Shown: one piece after another, positions 26,968 to 32,090 of the stretch
Layout: every line of letters starts with the position of its first letter
How positions within the stretch are numbered: position 1 is the stretch's first letter
Position numbers and translations under genes: made by a program
The notes under the pieces: model-generated
The model's input: only the letters and a program-made list of their open reading frames with translations
What the model was told of the DNA's origin: nothing
Databases searched by the model: none
Assembly: GCA_028688225.1 (NCBI GenBank)
Contig: JAQTYQ010000036.1
Span: forward strand, 1 to 32,090
Length of the DNA stretch: 32,090 nt
Origin: Opitutaceae bacterium
GTDB lineage: Bacteria; Verrucomicrobiota; Verrucomicrobiia; Opitutales; Opitutaceae
Direction of reading: 5' to 3'

Positions 26968-28260
26968 ATGCGCGATATGAAAACAATTCGATGCATGCGT
27001 ACGTGGTTATTCGTCGCAGCTATCCATGTGACCCTGTGTGGGAGTCCGTTGGGTCCGGTGGTGAAAAGGGGTCAAAAGGTTATATCGGAAGAGGCCCTTC
27101 CTTTGGTGTGCTTCACGTTTGCGACCAGTCCTGGCGCAGGAAATCTCAGCTCCGTTGTGCTCATCAGCACCGACACGAACGAGGAGTTCGTGGCGGATAT
27201 CACCTCCCTTTTGGGGCCTCATCCCTTGATGTTCAACAAGGAGGAAGAACCGAGGCGGGCGCTTTCGATGATGGTGATCCATCTGAATGCGGGACGATAC
27301 AGGCTGAAGGAGGTCCAGCTCGAAGGACCTGAGGGTTCTACCTACTCGTTAGATCTATCGAAATCTCCAGGGTTCTTCTTCAACGTGAAAGCGAGGTGTG
27401 TAAACTACGTGGGCACGCTCGTTCTCTCTGCTAAGTGGCGGGCGATCCAGGCCACCGGAGATGCACGTTCCCCAACCTACGCTATCATTGAGGATACGAG
27501 CGGCCATGATAAGGCCTGGGCTGAAGAAGAAGTTCCGGGTTTGGCGCTGGTTGAATCTGCAGCGTCCACGATGAAGTTCGAAAGACCGATCGAATCGCCG
27601 GGAATATACTTCCCGGTGACCAAACAAACGAGGCTCGTGATCACGTCCCCGATCAAATTCCTCGCACCACCCAAAAGCTTCACGGCTGAGTCTGGCGTGT
27701 TCGAAGCCGCTCTCGAAACTGAAGACGGCGTGTATTTCGCCGCGTCCCGGGGACTGCAATTCGGAGGCGATGCGCATCCAGACCGCAAAGATGGAGGAAT
27801 CTTTCTCCCCAAACCGAATGCCAAAACCGCACTGCCAGGATTCTATTTTGGAAAGCCGCCAGCAGCCGAAATGGAGACCGAACCGTGGCGCGACCTTTTC
27901 ATGCAAGAAGGCTTCATGTGGCACCTTGAACAGCCAACGGCCCCCAAGTCCGAATGTCCGCCCAACTGGAAGACAATCGTAAGTGAATGGGCCGCGAGGT
28001 TAAAGCACGGTAAGTGGCGGCTGCAACAGTGCGATAAACCAGCCTATCGGTACTCTCGACCGTCCGGATGGCTGGTCCCCTTGCTGCTTGAGCGGACGGG
28101 CAAGGTCTCGAGTGACGAGTATTCCGAGGTCGCCCTGCTTGTAGTGATCGCTGATGGAAACGTCAGTTCGCTAATGATGACTTCCCGCATTTTCAACATC
28201 GATAAAGTGAGTGTAGTCGAGCCTCTGAATCGTCCGGTATGGGAACCCGCCACGAAGTGA
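26968..28260 (+). CDS. exported protein of unknown function, atypical composition
   Basis: I do not recognise this 430-residue protein. The N-terminus MKTIRCMRTWLFVAAIHVTLCGSPLG looks like a signal peptide, so the ATG at 26977 (427 residues) may be the real start rather than 26968; neither has an SD. The N-terminal 150 residues look beta-rich (LSSVVLISTDTNEEFVADI, GRYRLKEVQLEGPEGSTYSL). The C-terminal part has a WHLEQPTAP...CPPNWKTIVSEW segment. Its codons are visibly less GC-biased at third positions than in the flanking carB and purU genes, which suggests recent acquisition. It appears to be a single-gene insertion between two conserved housekeeping genes. Confidence 0.7.
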   Translation: MRDMKTIRCMRTWLFVAAIHVTLCGSPLGPVVKRGQKVISEEALPLVCFTFATSPGAGNLSSVVLISTDTNEEFVADITSLLGPHPLMFNKEEEPRRALSMMVIHLNAGRYRLKEVQLEGPEGSTYSLDLSKSPGFFFNVKARCVNYVGTLVLSAKWRAIQATGDARSPTYAIIEDTSGHDKAWAEEEVPGLALVESAASTMKFERPIESPGIYFPVTKQTRLVITSPIKFLAPPKSFTAESGVFEAALETEDGVYFAASRGLQFGGDAHPDRKDGGIFLPKPNAKTALPGFYFGKPPAAEMETEPWRDLFMQEGFMWHLEQPTAPKSECPPNWKTIVSEWAARLKHGKWRLQQCDKPAYRYSRPSGWLVPLLLERTGKVSSDEYSEVALLVVIADGNVSSLMMTSRIFNIDKVSVVEPLNRPVWEPATK

Positions 28261-28378
28261 TTCGCGGCGGCAGAAAGAGAGAGGGCATGGCGGGCGGACA
28301 TGGGCACAGCCTCCGTCCAATTTGCCACGGGATTTTCGGATAGCGTCAGGCGGCGGCTTCCGGTAATCGTCACGGATC

Positions 28379-29263
28379 ATGTCCGCTCCTTCCGCCCCGA
28401 CCCTCATCGCTTTGCTGCACGGACCCGACCGGCCCGGCCTGGTGGCGCGTGTGGCCGGCTGGATTTTCGAGCGCGCGGGCAACATCCTCCACGCCGACCA
28501 GCATCGTGACAACGAGAAGGGAATTTTCTTCCAGCGCGTCGAGTGGGTGCCCTCCGAAGCTTTAGCGAAGGAGGGCAGACCCTCCGGACTCGACGCCGAG
28601 GCCGCCGCGTTCACGGCGTTCGCGGCGACGCTCGGCATGACCGCCCGCGTGGCGTCATCGGCCCACCGGCCAAAAGGCGCGCTCTTCGTCTCGAAGGCCG
28701 ACCATTGCTTCCATGATCTCATCCTGCGCTGGAAGGCCGGCGAGTTTGCGGGCGATTTTGCCTGCGTGATTTCCAACCATGTTGATCTGGCCGCCGCCGC
28801 CCGCCACTATGGCCTGCCGTTTCATCACGTGCCCGTGACCGCCCGGACCAAGGCGGCGGCCGAGGCGCGGCAGCTCAAACTCCTGCGCGCCGCCGGCGTG
28901 GAGTTCGTCATCCTTGCCCGCTACATGCAGATACTTTCGGCCGGTTTCCTGCAGAAATTCGGCCGGCCGGTGATCAACATCCATCATTCGTTCCTGCCCG
29001 CCTTTGCCGGCGGCCGGCCCTACCATCAGGCCCATGAACGCGGCGTGAAGCTCATCGGCGCCACGGCCCACTATGCCACCGCCGTGCTCGACGACGGCCC
29101 CATCATCCAGCAGGACGTCGTGCGCGTGACCCATCGCCACAGCGTCGAGGACCTCATCCGCAAGGGCCGGGACCTGGAGAAGCTCGTGCTGGCCCAGGCC
29201 GTGCGCTGGCACCTCGAGAACCGCGTGCTCGTCTACGGCCACAAGACCGTGGTTTTTGACTAG
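28379..29263 (+). CDS. purU: formyltetrahydrofolate deformylase
   Basis: PurU hydrolyses 10-formyl-THF to formate and THF, balancing one-carbon pools. The 294-residue protein has an N-terminal ACT domain (LIALLHGPDRPGLVARVAGW...FFQRVEW, 9-55) and a C-terminal formyltransferase-like domain with VEFVILARYMQILS, INIHHSFLPAFAGGRPYHQA (catalytic Asn/His region) and LIGATAHYATAVLDDGPII with the catalytic Asp. Between the beta-strand FFQRVEW and GLDAEAAAF there are about a dozen extra residues (PSEALAKEGRPS) relative to E. coli PurU, encoded by a palindromic repeat at 28549-28576. The frame is intact. Confidence 0.94.
   Translation: MSAPSAPTLIALLHGPDRPGLVARVAGWIFERAGNILHADQHRDNEKGIFFQRVEWVPSEALAKEGRPSGLDAEAAAFTAFAATLGMTARVASSAHRPKGALFVSKADHCFHDLILRWKAGEFAGDFACVISNHVDLAAAARHYGLPFHHVPVTARTKAAAEARQLKLLRAAGVEFVILARYMQILSAGFLQKFGRPVINIHHSFLPAFAGGRPYHQAHERGVKLIGATAHYATAVLDDGPIIQQDVVRVTHRHSVEDLIRKGRDLEKLVLAQAVRWHLENRVLVYGHKTVVFD
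28549..28576 (-). repeat. family C palindromic repeat inside purU
   Basis: The perfect arms GCCCTCC (28549-28555) and GGAGGGC (28570-28576) flank GAAGCTTTAGCGAA. Its reverse complement matches 31626-31653 at 24 of 28 positions. It occupies codons 57-66 of purU without breaking the frame. Confidence 0.75.
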
Positions 29264-29332
29264 CTTTCCGGAATAGCCTCCGAGCATGGGCTTGCGCCGG
29301 GGAGCGGCGTTCGACAGAGTTGGAGAGTCGTC

Positions 29333-30121
29333 ATGGCCGGTGTCGCGTCAGTCGAATTCGCCCTGCAGGGCAAGGTCGGCGGAGTGGAAATCTCGCCGAA
29401 GGCGGTGCCGTTCGGATTGATGACGAAGTTTCATCAAGAAGTCGCGGATCTCATCGCCGGCAGCAACGCCAAGGCCGGCCTCAGTGAAGCGGTGGTCGAA
29501 GTGCGCGAGGGCTCCTATGCACTCGTGCTGGCGATCCCGGAAACGTTGGCCGAATCATTCGGTGCGGACATGAAGCGGCTCGAGGCCGAAGATGCGTTGG
29601 GGGAAGTCGATCCCAAGCGGGCCGAGGTGATTGAAAAATGGCAGGAACGCGCCCGCATGGAAACCGGCTTACACTACGCGGTGCGCAGCGGCTCCCGGCG
29701 GGTCTTTCGGACGTTGACCGTCACCGCGCGCAGCGCCTACCGGCGGGTGAGCGAACCGCAATGGGTTGAGGTGGAAAAATATCTGATGGGCGAGATCGTT
29801 GAGGCGGGGGGCGCTTCGAAGACCAATGTCCACCTGCGGCCGCGCGATTCCGAGGGCATCCTGATCATCGATACGAGCCCGAAGCAACTGCGCGACGAGG
29901 AGCATCCTCTTTTTCGCGAAAAGGTGTTGCGGGTACGCGGAGAGCAAAATCTTCGGACCGGAGAGTTGCGCAAGCTCAAGCTGATCGGCTTCGAGAACTA
30001 CCAACCGGTATTCGACGAGGCGGCATTCGCCAGGATGACCGAGGCCGGTGCGAAAGCTTGGGCCGGGATAGGCGACGCCGCCGGGTGGGTGCGCGAGCTC
30101 CGGGGAGGCCACGATGATTAG
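29333..30121 (+). CDS. unknown protein paired with a PIN-domain gene
   Basis: This 262-residue soluble protein is not recognised. It begins MAGVASVEFALQGKVGGVEI and has a Glu/Lys/Arg-rich helical segment (about 82-115, ADMKRLEAEDALGEVDPKRA), then a mixed section with TLTVTARSAYRRVSEPQWVEVE and EGILIIDTSPKQLRDEEHPLF. Its end overlaps the PIN gene start by 8 bp (ATGATTAG), which is typical of two-gene toxin-antitoxin or partner modules, but it is much larger than usual VapB-type antitoxins. GTTGGAGAG lies about 6 bp before the start. Confidence 0.75.
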   Translation: MAGVASVEFALQGKVGGVEISPKAVPFGLMTKFHQEVADLIAGSNAKAGLSEAVVEVREGSYALVLAIPETLAESFGADMKRLEAEDALGEVDPKRAEVIEKWQERARMETGLHYAVRSGSRRVFRTLTVTARSAYRRVSEPQWVEVEKYLMGEIVEAGGASKTNVHLRPRDSEGILIIDTSPKQLRDEEHPLFREKVLRVRGEQNLRTGELRKLKLIGFENYQPVFDEAAFARMTEAGAKAWAGIGDAAGWVRELRGGHDD

Positions 30122-30644
30122 CGGCGTCCTGCTTGATACGAGCTTTCTCATCACGCTGGCCGATCCCAACCGTGAACGCCACGGGGCCGCGAAGCAGTAT
30201 TTCCAGCACTTCCTGTAGGAACGCATGCCGATGGCGCTGTCAGCAATCGTGGTGTCAGAGTTTCATCTGCGGCAGAACATCAACACCCTGCCCTTGGCGA
30301 ATTTCACCCTGCTGCCCTTCAACCACGACGATGCCGTGGCGGCAGCCGATTTGAATTTCAAACACTACCAGAAACAGGGTCGAGATCGGGTGGCGGTGAA
30401 AGATGACTTCAAACTGCTCGGTCAGGCCAAGGCGCGGGGATTCGGTTTTCTGATCACGGATGATGAGGAGACTCTGTTCTCCATTTGTGAAGATTTGCGA
30501 AAACGGGGCGAACTGAAGACCCGGGCCATCAAACTCCAAATGGGTTTCAGCAAGTCGCATTTCGACCCGATGGGGCAGCATGATTTCGACTCCACCCTGA
30601 ACGAACCAGCCGCTGGCTATCTTTCGGACCCGGCCGGAGAATAA
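30114..30644 (+). pseudogene. PIN-domain ribonuclease-like gene split by an amber codon
   Basis: From ATG 30114 (preceded by GGGGAGG) the frame reads MISGVLLDTSFLITLADPN and meets TAG at 30216-30218 after 34 codons. It then continues in the same frame to TAA at 30642. Read through, the 176-residue product has the PIN acidic set: D8 (LLDTSFL), E49 (SAIVVSEF), D97/D98 (VKDDFKLLGQAKA) and D116/D117 (FLITDDEE). PIN proteins are metal-dependent RNases, often toxins. The first 34 residues alone hold only one of the acids. A product restarting at ATG 30225 or 30231 would lack D8 and the first strand. CAG or GAG to TAG would be a one-base change. It is either inactivated, read through, or a base error. 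Confidence 0.8.
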
Positions 30645-30778
30645 GTTTATTGATGCTTGGGGGATGGGAATCCCGGTTCACCTGGGCCAAAAAACGCAAC
30701 GCAGCTGACCAACGCTGACGCTGTCCCCGGATTTTGCCTTGTGGGGGCCCAAGCCGGAGCCCATATTGCGCGGTTTCC

Positions 30779-31519
30779 ATGAGCATCGTGCCGCCCAACC
30801 AGCCTTCCGTGAACCCCAATCCTTCCGGCCTGCCGGAGGCCAAGACTGAGGTCGCGCCTCCCTTGGATGAGCAGCTCCGGATCTTTTGGGAGAAGAATCA
30901 CCGTGCCATTTATGTCGGCTGCGTGCTCGTGCTGCTGGCGATCATTGGCCGCTACACTTATGAAATGTTGGCCGCGCAGCGGGAGGCCGGCGTCGAGGCC
31001 GCCTACGCCGCAGCCGTCACGTCCGCCCAATGGCAGGCCTTTGCGCGGGAGAACGGCAGCCATCCGCTCGCCGGTGCGGCCTGGTTGAAACTGGCGGACG
31101 AGGCTTACGCCGCGGGCAATTTTACCGAGGCCCGGGCCGATTACGACAAGGCCGCCGCCGTGCTGCCGGGCACGCCCTTCGCCACCCGCGCCCTCGTGGG
31201 AAAAGCGATGTGTGAAATCCAGTCCGGCCGGACGACGGAGGGCACGGCGATCCTCCGGCAGATGGCGAACGACAGCACGCAACTGCTGGGTGTGCGCTGC
31301 GAAGCCGCCTATCACCTGGCGTCCCTGGCCTTCGACGCCGGCAGCTTCGACGACGTGGTGAAACTCACCGACCTCATCATGCAGGTCGATTCCAGCGGCA
31401 CGTGGGCGCAACGCGCGCTCCTGCTGCGGGCGCAAACGCCGGTGCCGGTAGCCTCCGCGGCGCCGGAGCAAAAGGGCGAGGCCGCGCCGGAAGTCTCCGT
31501 CAAGCTGCCCGGCTCCTGA
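30779..31519 (+). CDS. membrane-anchored TPR protein
   Basis: The 246-residue protein has a Pro-rich cytosolic N-terminus, one membrane helix (about residues 43-60, AIYVGCVLVLLAIIGRYTY), then a periplasmic tetratricopeptide region: HPLAGAAWLKLADEAYAAGNFTEARADYDKA and RCEAAYHLASLAFDAGSFDDVVKLTDLI are recognisable repeats. The layout resembles YfgM-like/TPR_21 proteins linked to envelope protein assembly, though no BamB or Der homologue is adjacent to support that. It ends in an Ala/Glu-rich tail. Confidence 0.8.
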   Translation: MSIVPPNQPSVNPNPSGLPEAKTEVAPPLDEQLRIFWEKNHRAIYVGCVLVLLAIIGRYTYEMLAAQREAGVEAAYAAAVTSAQWQAFARENGSHPLAGAAWLKLADEAYAAGNFTEARADYDKAAAVLPGTPFATRALVGKAMCEIQSGRTTEGTAILRQMANDSTQLLGVRCEAAYHLASLAFDAGSFDDVVKLTDLIMQVDSSGTWAQRALLLRAQTPVPVASAAPEQKGEAAPEVSVKLPGS

Positions 31520-31625
31520 CCGGGACCGCCGGCGGCCGCGGCCGGGATTTTCTTAGCCGGGGCTCATGTAGTTGAACCCTCATGCACTCTGCCGGGTCTC
31601 GATCATCTGGTTGTAGGGCGGGGTC

Positions 31626-31653
31626 GCCCTCCTTCGCCAAGGCTACGGAGCGC
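31626..31653 (+). repeat. dispersed palindromic repeat, family C
   Basis: 28-bp copy starting GCCCTCCTTCGCCAAGGC. It matches the reverse complement of the copy inside purU at 24 of 28 positions. Confidence 0.7.
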
Positions 31654-31675
31654 AGGCCTGATCCCGCCTTTTGTT

Positions 31676-31693
31676 CTCTGCGGGCCAGCAAAG
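31676..31693. repeat. diverged CTCTGCTGGCCAGCAGAG palindrome
   Basis: CTCTGCGGGCCAGCAAAG matches the perfect palindrome at 20479-20496 at 16 of 18 positions. Confidence 0.6.
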
Positions 31694-31731
31694 CGTTCCT
31701 GCGATGACCAGGCAAACGCGTCGGCCGCACT

Positions 31732-32090
31732 TTAACTTGAACCGTCCTCGCTCGGCGCAGCCGGCCTGTCCGGCGGCGGGGTCTTGGGCAGCAGGCGGGC
31801 GATGACCACGAGCAGCACGATCACCACGAGGACGAGCATGCCCCAGAACAGGGCGCCGCCACGGCCGGCGAGCGCGATGGTTTCCGCGAGCGACTGGACC
31901 TTGAGCGCCTCCTCGGCGCCCAGCCCCGGCATGGCCTTGTCGGCGGCGAGCAGTTGCGCGCCCACGAGACTCAGGTCGTAGCGCGGAGCCGCGGCCTGCG
32001 GGCAGCCATAGTACAAAAAGACCGGCGCATCGCCCGCGGCCTTGAACAGCAGGCGTGTGACACGGTGGTGGACGTGCACGCCGCCCAGGG
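31732..32090 (-). CDS. C-terminal part of a probable DUF3999 protein (cut by window edge)
   Basis: The frame is open to the right edge of the window, so the N-terminus is missing. The visible 119 codons contain VFLYYGCPQAAAPRYDLSLVG, which resembles the C-terminal block of DUF3999 proteins, followed by one membrane helix (ALFWGMLVLVVIVLLVVIARLL) and a short polar tail. DUF3999 proteins are envelope proteins of unknown function, often beside a DUF2339 membrane protein, which would lie further along outside this window. Confidence 0.55.
   Translation of the reverse strand, partial: LGGVHVHHRVTRLLFKAAGDAPVFLYYGCPQAAAPRYDLSLVGAQLLAADKAMPGLGAEEALKVQSLAETIALAGRGGALFWGMLVLVVIVLLVVIARLLPKTPPPDRPAAPSEDGSS

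Larger units (their letters stand above)
31520..31731. other. intergenic region between convergent genes, with repeats
   Basis: The 212 bp contains a family C repeat (31626-31653), a GTAGGGCGGG start resembling family A (about 31614), and a diverged GGCCAGCA palindrome (31676-31693). No gene is seen. Confidence 0.6.

Overview
The window is about 32 kb of GC-rich, gene-dense bacterial chromosome. The mix of Mla-type ABC genes, hexuronate genes, a polyferredoxin with a DUF362 partner, and many short palindromic repeats between genes fits a Gram-negative of the Verrucomicrobiota, perhaps Opitutaceae. That placement is an inference from gene style; no rRNA is present. One tRNA gene (tRNA-Gly, anticodon TCC) lies on the minus strand.

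Layout. 1-1449: an IS110-family insertion sequence (minus strand) sitting inside a palindromic repeat, with a candidate bridge RNA upstream of its transposase. 1450-1895: hairpin-rich DNA. 1896-4675: argG and uxaC (plus). 4954-8970: a minus-strand operon with overlapping genes, running from a secreted WP-repeat protein through mlaE and mlaF to mlaD. 9190-10540: the 16S rRNA methyltransferases rsmD and rsmE, convergent with overlapping ends. 10606-11601: an L-glyceraldehyde-3-phosphate reductase. 11679-14265: a fused NapH/NapG-like polyferredoxin preceded by a Tat-exported DUF362 protein; divergent from it are an ECF S-component-like membrane protein and a phosphoribosyltransferase (14485-15467). 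15498-19934: a sugar-acid cluster (D-2-hydroxyacid dehydrogenase, Ldh_2 oxidoreductase, 2-keto-3-deoxygluconate kinase, C-terminally short sugar-efflux-like transporter). 20170-20243: tRNA-Gly, followed by a 283-bp repeat element. 20690-23311: a PilC/GspF platform protein and a degenerate NtrC-type regulator. 23395-26634: carB carrying an in-frame amber codon. 26968-28260: an unrecognised lower-GC gene. 28379-29263: purU with a palindromic repeat inside its coding sequence. 29333-30644: an unknown gene overlapping a PIN-domain gene that is split by an amber codon. 30779-31519: a membrane-anchored TPR protein. 31732 to the edge: the C-terminus of a probable DUF3999 protein.

The most notable points are: (i) the IS110 copy, whose removal restores a palindrome seen elsewhere in the window and whose upstream region carries short matches to both its target and its own terminus, in the order expected of a bridge RNA; (ii) amber codons breaking carB and the PIN gene while the reading frame beyond each stays coding; (iii) a REP-like palindrome inserted in frame in purU; (iv) an NtrC-like protein without GAFTGA, a normal Walker B or a full HTH; and (v) a dense set of dispersed palindromes between genes.
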